Source of the DNA: a virus
Direction: 5' to 3' (one strand)
Length of the DNA: 41,246 nucleotides
IMG/VR virus record: IMGVR_UViG_3300025466_001268
Location: 1 to 41,246 of that record
The translations under genes were made by a program, and so were the position numbers. Every line of letters starts with the position of its first letter. Within the stretch, counting starts at the first letter, position 1. Below, in pieces: positions 22,160 to 29,641 of the stretch. Below the pieces are notes generated by a model. The model ran no database searches. It was not told the DNA's origin and saw nothing but the letters and a program-made list of their open reading frames with translations.

Positions 22160-22784
22160 TTTTAGTATATGGTGTAATTGTTAACTCCCTGCAGTCAGGG
22201 TAGTTATAAAACTCAGGACGTTGTTCTGTAAATTGTTTAGCGACAAGCATATTAAGACCAGTTACACAGTCCTCGGGTTTCATATAGTAATGAAACCCTA
22301 CGTTAAATTCGCCTTGAGTTGACCAGGGCTTGTATTTAAAAATATTTCTACCATCCATACGCATACGACTAGCAGCTTCATATAGTTCACGATTATCTGT
22401 TAGTAAACATCCACCACGACCTATTTCTAACGGCTTAGTACGACCAAAGCTAACACATTGTACTTGACCATCTCTGTACATATGGCGATCAAACCGACGA
22501 GCACTATCCCAAATCTTACTGCCTTTAAATTCGTATTCGCCAGACCACTCTTCGTCTGTTAACATATAAGGAATGTTTAACTTTTGTAGTATCATTAGTA
22601 CACTTAGGTATGTACGTGCTGGAAACATTACTAAGTTATTATTAAATGTTAGACGAAATGCTATTTCCATTGCGTGTGTAAGCGAATCTGTTGCTACACA
22701 ATATGGAGCACCTGTATAGTGTGCTACTGCTCGTTCGAAGTCTAGTACAGCATCAAATGGATCGTTATAGTCGGTAATCTTCAC
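22149..22784 (-). CDS. short DegT/DnrJ/EryC1/StrS-type aminotransferase
   Basis: Fold type I, PLP-dependent sugar aminotransferase features: ATDSLTHAMEIAFRL near 31-45, FPARTYLSVLMIL at 54-66, Asp93 in IWDSARRF for the pyridine nitrogen, and the Schiff-base Lys117 in SFGRTKPLEIGRGGCLLTD. Only 211 residues are present against about 370 in the family, so the C-terminal domain is missing. It could be a reduced functional form or a regulatory relic. It is coupled to the hydroxylase-like gene by 4 nt and converges on the ligase gene. Confidence 0.82.
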   Translation of the reverse strand: MKITDYNDPFDAVLDFERAVAHYTGAPYCVATDSLTHAMEIAFRLTFNNNLVMFPARTYLSVLMILQKLNIPYMLTDEEWSGEYEFKGSKIWDSARRFDRHMYRDGQVQCVSFGRTKPLEIGRGGCLLTDNRELYEAASRMRMDGRNIFKYKPWSTQGEFNVGFHYYMKPEDCVTGLNMLVAKQFTEQRPEFYNYPDCRELTITPYTKISI

Positions 22785-23278
22785 AGTTGTGTTCCTGTAA
22801 TTTGTAATGTATATCTTGGCTCTGTGCCCATATTAAACGCAGTATGCGGGACATCAAAATTCCACGCAACATAATCTCCGCGTTGCCAATCTACTATAGG
22901 CTTACCGTCAATATCAAAGTAGTGCCCTGGTTGCCAATCATCCATAAACACAATAGCTCGCCAAATAACATTAGTATCAGTGATATTAAATACTCGTTGA
23001 TATGTTAAGTAATGATCTCTGTGAGTAGGAAGTATATCGCCTGTATTCATTTGATATAGTGCAGCCCCAGAGTCTTTCCAACCAAAGAAGTCTAGGAATG
23101 GCTTGGCATACTCGTTATCGTTTAACGGATGGATAGCACCATTAAGATGCATATTGGCGTAACCTTGCGACTTCCACTCTCTAACCATAGCTTCGTCTTT
23201 GTGTGGGAGATACTTATATTCTAACTGTTTAAAGCTATCGTCCCACCAGGGATCTATATGGCCAGTGCGATATTTCAT
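22781..23278 (-). CDS. 2-oxoglutarate/Fe(II) dioxygenase-like, aspartyl/asparaginyl hydroxylase type
   Basis: The double-stranded beta-helix iron triad appears as His86-x-Asp88 (LPTHRDHY) and His145 (VPHTAFNMG), with Arg155 (PRYTLQI) placed to bind 2-oxoglutarate. The WNFDVPHTAFNMG stretch is typical of the Asp/Asn beta-hydroxylase family. The 165-residue protein is a bare catalytic domain. It may hydroxylate a peptide, amino acid or small metabolite made by the surrounding island. It overlaps genes on both sides. Confidence 0.83.
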   Translation of the reverse strand: MKYRTGHIDPWWDDSFKQLEYKYLPHKDEAMVREWKSQGYANMHLNGAIHPLNDNEYAKPFLDFFGWKDSGAALYQMNTGDILPTHRDHYLTYQRVFNITDTNVIWRAIVFMDDWQPGHYFDIDGKPIVDWQRGDYVAWNFDVPHTAFNMGTEPRYTLQITGTQL

Positions 23279-23634
23279 TCTGACAAATGATCTTTCTTGA
23301 TTTCACGTACAGAGCAATTTAACTTTTCTGCCATTGTGTTCTTTAGTGCTACACGCTTGTTATTATGATCGCGAATAGCAATAGCACGTCGGCCAATTTC
23401 TTCTAGCCCTAATTCTGCTTCTCGACCAGTTTTAAGTAATGCTTCTAATTCCCAAATCTCGTTATGTATTTCTTTAAGTTGCTCGTACTCGTCTACAATA
23501 ACACTAATGTCAATGCGTAATGCTTCATTCATATACCAGAGTAATTCTTCTTCATTAGCTTTAGTACGTTTAAATTTAACTTCAGCAATAGCTAATCTAT
23601 CAACTAGTTCAATAACGGGGAATATAGGGTTCAT
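23275..23634 (-). CDS. DUF6165-like protein
   Basis: The protein is helical throughout with an N-terminal PVIELVDRLAIAEVKFKR and a C-terminal RAIAIRDHNNKRVALKNTMAE. These resemble the conserved ends of DUF6165 (a Glu-Leu-Val-Asp start and an Asn-Asp-x-Arg helix), a family often found near glycan-synthesis genes. The match is from memory. It stands between the hydroxylase-like and radical SAM genes with overlaps on both sides. Confidence 0.6.
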   Translation of the reverse strand: MNPIFPVIELVDRLAIAEVKFKRTKANEEELLWYMNEALRIDISVIVDEYEQLKEIHNEIWELEALLKTGREAELGLEEIGRRAIAIRDHNNKRVALKNTMAEKLNCSVREIKKDHLSE

Positions 23635-24659
23635 AGGTATAAGGTTTCGATGTCTTTAGGATTGTTTAATATGTTTTGTATTTTAATGTTACTAATGTTA
23701 GGTCTGCATGGTTGGCAAAACTCTACACGTGTCTTGTTATATATTTCATAGTGGCGTTCGTTAAGCCAACTATCGCGGAAGTCGCCTGCGTCCCAATTGG
23801 CTAGTTCAAATTGCGGATTGCCTTTGCCTTCGCAACAAATGTATATCTTGCCATCTGCACAGAATACAGGAAAGTGAAACATTTGATGACACTTCTTGTA
23901 GTTACGTGGCAATGTTTTGTTTTGATTAGCCCAGTATGGTAATCGATATTCCTGGCTACACTTTTCTAACATAGCAATAGTCGCTTCGGTAATGGGGTGT
24001 GCTTGGTTGTCGATAATAACCGGACGGAAGTAAATCATGCGTCCGCCAAGGTCCGATACTAACTTAAACAAATCATTCATTGCTTCAGGATTATCGTTTA
24101 AGGGATTAATCAAACACTTAAAGTCTACATTAACACCTGCTTCAATTAAACCACGTGCATTGTCCTTAACTTTAGTAAACAAACTCTTACTAGTTAAGCT
24201 ACGGCGTATTTCTTCGTATAGTGGTTCAGTACCAGCGTCAATATCAATACCAATCCAGGCCATCTTGCGTAGTTTATCTACATGTACGGTATCTAGTAAT
24301 CGGTCTAAGTTGCTGCCATTGGTAGTTAAACTAGTAAGGAATCCTAGGTCTATTGTATGCTCAATTACCTTTTCGTAACTGACTAATACAGTAGGTTCGC
24401 CACCACCTGGGTAGGTAATAGTGTGGGTAGTGCCATAACTGTTAGGAGTGTGTGCTCGCCAACCTGCCAGTTTATCTAGTAAGGCAATGTATTCTGTGTA
24501 TTTCTTTTGTACGGGTTTTTCTGCACGGAAGTCAGCAGAGTTACAGTAGTAACAGTCTTGGTTACATACGTTGGTTAGATCTATGTCTACCTGTGCAGGT
24601 AAGATCTTCATAGTGTCCTGGTTTTTCATCCAATGGACTAATTCGGCATATTGATACAT
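23631..24659 (-). CDS. radical SAM protein with SPASM-like C-terminus
   Basis: CNQDCYYC near residues 32-39 is the CxxxCxxC motif for the [4Fe-4S] cluster that cleaves SAM, and PGGGEPT follows as the GGEP-type motif. The C-terminal region has several Cys (KKCHQMF, FCADGKIYICCEG, FCQPCRP) that could hold auxiliary clusters as in SPASM proteins. These often modify peptides or, in some cases, sugars. It sits in the island with aminotransferase, hydroxylase and GalE. The substrate is unknown. Confidence 0.87.
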   Translation of the reverse strand: MYQYAELVHWMKNQDTMKILPAQVDIDLTNVCNQDCYYCNSADFRAEKPVQKKYTEYIALLDKLAGWRAHTPNSYGTTHTITYPGGGEPTVLVSYEKVIEHTIDLGFLTSLTTNGSNLDRLLDTVHVDKLRKMAWIGIDIDAGTEPLYEEIRRSLTSKSLFTKVKDNARGLIEAGVNVDFKCLINPLNDNPEAMNDLFKLVSDLGGRMIYFRPVIIDNQAHPITEATIAMLEKCSQEYRLPYWANQNKTLPRNYKKCHQMFHFPVFCADGKIYICCEGKGNPQFELANWDAGDFRDSWLNERHYEIYNKTRVEFCQPCRPNISNIKIQNILNNPKDIETLYL

Positions 24660-24671
24660 TATTGGGAGTTA

Positions 24672-25658
24672 TTATTGACGAGAGTACCATTTATAGGCAG
24701 AGTCGATAATAGTATTTATGTCGCTGTACTCAGGAGTCCATCCTAATTGTTCACGTGCTTTAGTAGCGTCAGCCACAAGCTCAGCAGGATCTCCCCAACG
24801 ATGTTCGCCGTAATTTACAAAAGGTAATCCGTAATGTTCCACAACATAGTCAACGATTTCCTTGTTGCTTATACCTTTGTTGGTGCCAAGATTAAAGATA
24901 CTAGCACCTTCATTGGGAGTTCCGCCTAGCCAAGCTGGGAATATGTATTCGACACCCTTGACGTGTGCTTGTGCAATATCCCATACGTGTACATAGTCAC
25001 GAATACAAGTTCCGTCTGGTGTTGCGTAATCTCCGCCGTTAATAGTAAACGCACGATTAGCTAAACTTGCTTCTAATACACGAGCAACAATGTGAGTAGC
25101 AGAAGGCTCTTGACCTAAATCGGCTGTTCCTGGCATAGCACCCGCGGCATTAAAGTAACGGAAACACATACTAGGTAATGCGTAAGCACCCCAATAATCT
25201 TTAAGTATTTCTTCGGTCATTGCTTTAGTATTACCATAAGGACTAATAGGATTCTTACGTGCGTGTTCGGGAATAGGTAAACGATCGGGTTGCCCATAGA
25301 CACTAGCACTACTACTAAACATAATAAAAGGCTTCTTGTCAAAGTCTTTGACAAAGTTTAATAGTTTTATAGTCTTGCTAATATTATTGTCATAGTACTC
25401 GCCAGGGTCAGACATACTAGGGCCCACAAGGCTGGTGCCAGCACAATGTACAATAACATCTGGCTGATAATCATACATGGTAGCAAGAGCATCATCACTT
25501 GCAAAATCAGAAATGTAGTATCCATCTAAGTCCTTTAGTGTGTGTTCACGACGAACACGGTCAATAACAATGACGTTATCGCTGTTTTGTTTAAATGCTC
25601 GTGCAACGTGACTACCAATGTAGCCGCACCCGCCCGTTACTACAATTCGTCTAGTCAT
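24672..25658 (-). CDS. galE: UDP-glucose 4-epimerase
   Basis: This is an extended short-chain dehydrogenase with the NAD motif VTGGCGYIGSH, the catalytic Ser region FSSSASVYG and the catalytic YGNTK (Tyr-x3-Lys). The internal FRYFNAAGA and the C-terminal RWGDPAELVAD are typical of GalE. It would interconvert UDP-glucose and UDP-galactose or their N-acetyl forms. At 328 residues it is full length. The ATG at 25658 lies inside a tiny upstream frame (8-nt overlap). Confidence 0.92.
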   Translation of the reverse strand: MTRRIVVTGGCGYIGSHVARAFKQNSDNVIVIDRVRREHTLKDLDGYYISDFASDDALATMYDYQPDVIVHCAGTSLVGPSMSDPGEYYDNNISKTIKLLNFVKDFDKKPFIMFSSSASVYGQPDRLPIPEHARKNPISPYGNTKAMTEEILKDYWGAYALPSMCFRYFNAAGAMPGTADLGQEPSATHIVARVLEASLANRAFTINGGDYATPDGTCIRDYVHVWDIAQAHVKGVEYIFPAWLGGTPNEGASIFNLGTNKGISNKEIVDYVVEHYGLPFVNYGEHRWGDPAELVADATKAREQLGWTPEYSDINTIIDSAYKWYSRQ

Positions 25659-25758
25659 TGTATTTCTTTGTAAAGATATGTACTAACCATAATATACCTA
25701 AGTTTATAGCATAATATATGGCTAGTATAATTGTAATTTTTATTTCTAGTTCAGTCAC
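25651..25758 (-). CDS. tiny membrane protein (35 aa)
   Basis: A GTG at 25758, overlapping the preceding gene's stop, opens 35 codons ending TAG within the start of galE. The product is one hydrophobic helix (ITIILAIYYAINLGILWLVHIF) with a short basic tail. The Shine-Dalgarno sequence is weak, but without this frame the gap would be over 90 nt, unusual here. Confidence 0.5.
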   Translation of the reverse strand: MTELEIKITIILAIYYAINLGILWLVHIFTKKYND

Positions 25759-25969
25759 TTTTCTTTTTGCGAGCTGTTTTAGCTTTAACTGCTGGCTTCT
25801 TTTCTGTGGCAAACATAGCTAGAGCTTCCATAACATCAGCTCTTAGTTTAACATCATCTACTACAAATTCAACCTTACCATTTGGGTATTGTGTGCGTAC
25901 ACTATGGCTACCCACTGTTACAACGGGTTCGCCTGCTACTTCTGATTTTTTACTTTTCTTGGTTGCCAT
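25751..25969 (-). CDS. small basic hypothetical (72 aa)
   Basis: Both ends are Lys-rich (MATKKSKKSE and KAKTARKKKSD) and flank a short beta-rich core around VVTVGSHSVRTQYPNGKVEFVVDD. The charge pattern would allow nucleic-acid binding, but no domain is recognised. The start lies within the end of the neighbouring coiled-coil gene (20-nt overlap). Confidence 0.68.
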   Translation of the reverse strand: MATKKSKKSEVAGEPVVTVGSHSVRTQYPNGKVEFVVDDVKLRADVMEALAMFATEKKPAVKAKTARKKKSD

Positions 25970-26162
25970 TTATCTGTTTCCTTAGTTCTTTATTTTCTGC
26001 TACTAAATCACGTGTAAGTTTTTTATAGTATACAATATCTTTACGCATAGTGTCAATTACAGCGGTATCGTATTTGTCTTGATTAGACGGTTCTTTGCGT
26101 ACTGATACACGACCGCATAGTATGCCAGATCCTATTGCAATAAGCCATAAAATAATATCCAT
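25950..26162 (-). CDS. single-pass membrane protein with coiled coil (70 aa)
   Basis: The first 17 residues (MDIILWLIAIGSGILCG) form an N-terminal anchor. A charged helix then runs from about 35 to the end (DTMRKDIVYYKKLTRDLVAENKELRKQI), a likely coiled coil. The layout parallels the 19320-19547 product. The ATG follows the previous stop directly. Function unknown. Confidence 0.7.
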   Translation of the reverse strand: MDIILWLIAIGSGILCGRVSVRKEPSNQDKYDTAVIDTMRKDIVYYKKLTRDLVAENKELRKQINGNQEK

Positions 26163-26345
26163 TTATTTTTTTGCCCTTGGCGTAGTGCAACTATCGGCCC
26201 ATAGTTTTTGCGCTTGCTTTTGATACGCTTCTAGTTCACACTTATCTCGCCATTCTTTGTATTGTTGTTCATTACGTGCGTGGCTTCCGTCGCAGTAAGG
26301 AGGGTGCATGGTTTTACCGCATCCGCATTTAGGAGAGCCCATCAT
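26163..26345 (-). CDS. CDGSH-type [2Fe-2S] iron-sulfur protein (60 aa)
   Basis: Residues 7-22 read CGCGKTMHPPYCDGSH, an exact fit to the CDGSH consensus C-x-C-x2-(S/T)-x3-P-x-C-D-G-(S/A/T)-H. The ligands would be Cys7, Cys9, Cys18 and His22, as in mitoNEET-type proteins. The rest is a charged helix. The double ATG at 26345/26342 overlaps the preceding TGA and has AAGGA 7 nt upstream; a frame start at 26405 would overlap that gene by more. It may transfer electrons or clusters, possibly to the radical SAM or dioxygenase proteins nearby (inference). Confidence 0.85.
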   Translation of the reverse strand: MMGSPKCGCGKTMHPPYCDGSHARNEQQYKEWRDKCELEAYQKQAQKLWADSCTTPRAKK

Positions 26346-26551
26346 TCTGGAATCCTTATATTTAATCCGCGCCATTCTAGTATAGGCCCGCCAGTAATAT
26401 CCCACCCTGTTTCTTCAGCCCACATGATGCGATGCGGCCATGGCCACGAAGCAGTTTTTACTTCATACATACCCGGATTAACAGGATCAACTTCACCAGG
26501 GAACCAGTCTGTTAATAATGATTCTAAATCTTCAGTTGTAAAGGTTGTCAC
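26342..26551 (-). CDS. small phage protein with PGMYE...WRGL domain (69 aa)
   Basis: A GTG at 26551 with GGGAC 4-5 nt upstream begins a 69-residue acidic protein. Its core VNPGMYEVKT...RIMWAEETGW...PILEWRGL resembles part of the 26642-27769 product (VYPGYYNAVW...LYWDGKEFGEW...VLTWQGF). I recall similar short 'PG-Y-E ... WRG' modules in bacterial and prophage proteins of unknown role. It is coupled to the CDGSH gene by an ATGA overlap. Confidence 0.68.
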   Translation of the reverse strand: MTTFTTEDLESLLTDWFPGEVDPVNPGMYEVKTASWPWPHRIMWAEETGWDITGGPILEWRGLNIRIPE

Positions 26552-26645
26552 ACAAGTCCCTAATTATATTACATAACCCAACGGTTATTAAGGTTGAAAT
26601 AGGAGTTGCTACTACAGTTAGTAGTAGCCACGATAAATTACTCAT
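26532..26645 (-). CDS. tiny membrane protein (37 aa)
   Basis: An ATG at 26645 overlaps the stop of the large acidic gene (ATGA) and opens 37 codons. The product is hydrophobic in its first 23 residues (LSWLLLTVVATPISTLITVGL) and ends in a polar tail. Its 3' end overlaps the next gene by 20 nt. Coupling and hydrophobicity are the support; function unknown. Confidence 0.55.
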   Translation of the reverse strand: MSNLSWLLLTVVATPISTLITVGLCNIIRDLCDNLYN

Positions 26646-27769
26646 TTGCAATACATCTCACGATTCTTACGACCTTTAGCAGTATCGGGATCATAATCAA
26701 TCCACGTAAACTCTGTGCCATCGCACTTGGGACAATGATCTGAAAAATCGTCATCTGTGCGTCGATCATCACCCATGCCTACCCAACCGCATTTTTTATT
26801 ATCGCATTTAATGTCAACTGGTTCTTTAGGTCTATTTGCCCAGTCGCTTGTGTCCCAATTAAATCCTTGCCAAGTTAGTACACCAGATACAGGTTTAAAC
26901 TTACCAAACTCCCACTCACCAAATTCTTTGCCGTCCCAGTATAAGCTACCATAGGTAGTACCAAAGTTGCTCCATACTGCATTATAGTATCCTGGATATA
27001 CTGGTTGCTGTTTCTTAAAATCAAACTTAGGACTCGATTCCCATGACTCTGGGCTTGTGCCATACTCAGGATGTCCCCAATCTTTATCGCCTGGCTCGTA
27101 ACGTTCAAAGTTGCCTTTGTCATCAATTAAACGAACCATATTAAAGTCAGAGCTCTTACCATCTGTACCACCACCCCAGTTGTCAATATCTTCGCCATCG
27201 TATTGCACACCGCTAACAATTTCTTCACCGTCAATTTCTTCGTAGCATAAGATTAGTTTAGTAATATCAAACGGCGCACGAAGTTCTAAGTCTGCTTCAA
27301 AGAATGTGCCTTTTTCGTTACTGCTACCAACAAACACAATCTCGCCCTTTTTGCGACTACCAATCCATGATTCATCAATGCATGACCATTCTGGACTATC
27401 ATCACTGCATCCATCGCAATCCTCTAATGAATGTTCAAATACAGTATCGCCATTTTCATCTTCGATATGTAGTGTCCCAGCATCACGGCTAACACCACTT
27501 GTATGGGCCATATCATCGCACTCGTACCAAGAACCCGGTGGAAATGGTAACATGTCTTGATCAAGGTCTAGTTCTTCGGCAGCATCACTGTCCCAAGCAA
27601 TATCGCTTAGATCAACTTGATGTTCCATACAGTAGTCCCAAACTTTAGGATCTACAGTACCCATAACTTTTTCGCCACCATAGCCCCACATACTAATCTT
27701 ATAAGTGCGTGGTGTAAATTTAAGAACTTCTACTAATTGTTCTGCTGTGATTTCTTTTGTATCCGACAT
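26642..27769 (-). CDS. large acidic phage hypothetical with C-terminal zinc ribbon
   Basis: This 375-residue, strongly acidic protein appears to have three parts. The N-terminal 100 residues have no known fold. A middle beta-rich part contains many Asp/Glu and a CDGCSDD loop. A C-terminal segment shares the PGYY...LYWDG...TWQGF module of the neighbour at 26342-26551 and then has a zinc-ribbon-like CDNKKCGW...HCPKCDG. The ribbon suggests binding to nucleic acid or protein. Function unknown. Confidence 0.75.
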   Translation of the reverse strand: MSDTKEITAEQLVEVLKFTPRTYKISMWGYGGEKVMGTVDPKVWDYCMEHQVDLSDIAWDSDAAEELDLDQDMLPFPPGSWYECDDMAHTSGVSRDAGTLHIEDENGDTVFEHSLEDCDGCSDDSPEWSCIDESWIGSRKKGEIVFVGSSNEKGTFFEADLELRAPFDITKLILCYEEIDGEEIVSGVQYDGEDIDNWGGGTDGKSSDFNMVRLIDDKGNFERYEPGDKDWGHPEYGTSPESWESSPKFDFKKQQPVYPGYYNAVWSNFGTTYGSLYWDGKEFGEWEFGKFKPVSGVLTWQGFNWDTSDWANRPKEPVDIKCDNKKCGWVGMGDDRRTDDDFSDHCPKCDGTEFTWIDYDPDTAKGRKNREMYCK

Positions 27770-27777
27770 AGTGCGCC

Positions 27778-28659
27778 TTAAAGTGTTTTAATCCAATCCC
27801 AAGTTTTGGACAGTCCTGTTTGTAAATCTACTTCTGGTTGAAATTTGATATCTGTATACATTTTACTATTATCTAATATCTTGTGCAAGATTCCGTTGTC
27901 CATTTCACTGCCCCACTGTAGTTTTAATGCGGGATCAACCAAATTTAATACCATTTCGGTTATATTTCGGATAGTAATGCCCTGTCCTGTGCTAATGTTA
28001 GTGGGCTTTTGGGTAGCAACGTCGAGTTCGCAATAACGGCAAACAGCTTCAGCAACATCGGTGATATAAATGAAATCACGTACAGCAATACCTGTGCCTA
28101 GCATAGGAATGGTATCTGTTTCTCGTTTAATCTTATTAAACAAACTACCAACAAAGTGACTCTTTTCAAAATGCAATGGTTCACCTGGACCATAGGCATT
28201 AGACACAACCAAATACTCCCATGGAATATCCATTGTTTCCATAGTTTTAAGTAACCATGTCTTACTCATAGCACTATACTTTACACTTGGATGATAGTTG
28301 TCGCTGGTGCCAATCATTGACTCTGTGATTAAGTCCGTAGCTGATTGTGGATAGATACAGGCACTACTAATAGCAACAAACTTACGAGGTCGAATTCGAT
28401 CTACTAGTCGACAGATGTTTGCTGACATTGTTATGTTACGATACAGTAACTCTCTACCATACTGTTGATTAAACACAATGCCACCAAAGAATCCAGCACT
28501 ATCAACGACAACATCGTAGTCGCCATTGATTGCCTCTACACTTTTACTATTAAGTAAGTCGCAGTTGTTGCTGTTGATAATAGTCCAAGACCAATCAGGA
28601 CGTTGGGCTACAATATTGCTTCCGATAAAGCCTGTGCCGCCTAAGATTAGTACTTTCAT
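27778..28659 (-). CDS. NAD-dependent sugar epimerase/reductase, GDP-fucose-synthase-like
   Basis: An extended SDR with the nucleotide-binding LILGGTGFIGSN at the N-terminus and the SSACIYP segment that is typical of GDP-L-fucose synthase-like enzymes. The catalytic Tyr and Lys occur as KYSAMSK, spaced Tyr-x4-Lys rather than the usual Tyr-x3-Lys. VRDFIYITDVAEA and NISTGQGITIRNI are further family blocks. At 293 residues it is slightly short. It shares a 4-nt overlap with the cupin gene, so a sugar-nucleotide path is likely. Confidence 0.85.
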   Translation of the reverse strand: MKVLILGGTGFIGSNIVAQRPDWSWTIINSNNCDLLNSKSVEAINGDYDVVVDSAGFFGGIVFNQQYGRELLYRNITMSANICRLVDRIRPRKFVAISSACIYPQSATDLITESMIGTSDNYHPSVKYSAMSKTWLLKTMETMDIPWEYLVVSNAYGPGEPLHFEKSHFVGSLFNKIKRETDTIPMLGTGIAVRDFIYITDVAEAVCRYCELDVATQKPTNISTGQGITIRNITEMVLNLVDPALKLQWGSEMDNGILHKILDNSKMYTDIKFQPEVDLQTGLSKTWDWIKTL

Positions 28660-29030
28660 TTAATTGGAGTAATAGGATTAGCGCAATCGTTCCAACGCTT
28701 AGTTAAGAAACTAACTGACTTACAGTCAGTTAACGGAACAAATGTATGTGGAGTTAATACAGGAATATAAACAGTTTGCCCAGGAGCCATAATAATTTTA
28801 CGTGTAGTGCCATCGTCTAAGGGTTCTAGATACAGACCTTCGCCGTGTACCAACATAATATATTCATCAAACTCAGTGTGGAAATGATGACCACGAGTAA
28901 CACCTGCTTTGGTATTAAGATAAACAAACTCTACAATGTTATCGTGTGGGATATAGCTATAGATAGCACCACGGCTATCTACACCTTTATCATTGATATC
29001 TGGTTCAAGTAATTGTATGCGTCCGGTCAT
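28656..29030 (-). CDS. cupin protein, sugar isomerase/epimerase-like (CapF/WxcM type)
   Basis: A single-domain cupin of 124 residues: SRGAIYSYIP, then KAGVTRGHHFHTEFDEYIMLVHGEG as cupin motif 1 with His-x-His and Glu, and PHTFVPL as motif 2 with His. The GVTRGHHFH form is close to the C-terminal cupin of CapF and to WxcM/FdtA sugar isomerases. It would act on the nucleotide sugar of the neighbouring epimerase, but a cupin with another substrate is possible. Confidence 0.8.
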   Translation of the reverse strand: MTGRIQLLEPDINDKGVDSRGAIYSYIPHDNIVEFVYLNTKAGVTRGHHFHTEFDEYIMLVHGEGLYLEPLDDGTTRKIIMAPGQTVYIPVLTPHTFVPLTDCKSVSFLTKRWNDCANPITPIK

Positions 29031-29641
29031 TTAATGTGTATTTCTTTAGAGTCTGATTCTATAGCATCAACTATGTGTTTGGCTACATACGCAGGATCTA
29101 ATGCTGCTAGCTCATCATATTGTTGATCAACTACTTCACGTGGTTGTGTATAACAAAAGTTTCTATGTCTAAAGTTAGTTTTAACTAGACCAAATTTAAC
29201 TTCAAGTATGTCAATGTGTGTAGCTTCTTGTCTAATTAAATCAATAGCAAATTTGCTACCTGCTTTAGTACTAGCGTAGACACTATGGAAAGGCCTAGCT
29301 TCATCTAATACGCTACTGCTACACCAAACATATTTACCGCTAGGTCTAGTGTTAGCAAAGTGTTTAAGCAAGAATAAGTTGCTAACATAGTTTACATTGA
29401 TTTGGCTTAATTGATTCTTCCAGCTGTTCTTTAAAAAGCCTTGGTAAGTACCTTCGGTATGTCCAGCGCAATTGATTAAAATATCTACAGTGGATAAGTC
29501 TATATTAAAAATAGTCTCAGGATAGTTGAGATCTAAATCCTTGGAAGATATAGTAGCTACATTATAACCACGGGCCGCTAACTCTTCTTTACATTTAGAT
29601 CCTACACCACCTGTTGCACCAATAATTAATACATTAGGCAT
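29027..29641 (-). CDS. short-chain dehydrogenase/reductase
   Basis: Classical SDR features are present: LIIGATGGVGS for NAD(P) binding, INCAGH in place of NNAG, WCSSS with the catalytic Ser, and VYASTKAGS giving Tyr-x3-Lys. At 204 residues it is a little short but complete. It overlaps the cupin gene by 4 nt and the glycosyltransferase gene by 1 nt, so it probably reduces or oxidises a sugar in the same path. Confidence 0.87.
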   Translation of the reverse strand: MPNVLIIGATGGVGSKCKEELAARGYNVATISSKDLDLNYPETIFNIDLSTVDILINCAGHTEGTYQGFLKNSWKNQLSQINVNYVSNLFLLKHFANTRPSGKYVWCSSSVLDEARPFHSVYASTKAGSKFAIDLIRQEATHIDILEVKFGLVKTNFRHRNFCYTQPREVVDQQYDELAALDPAYVAKHIVDAIESDSKEIHIK

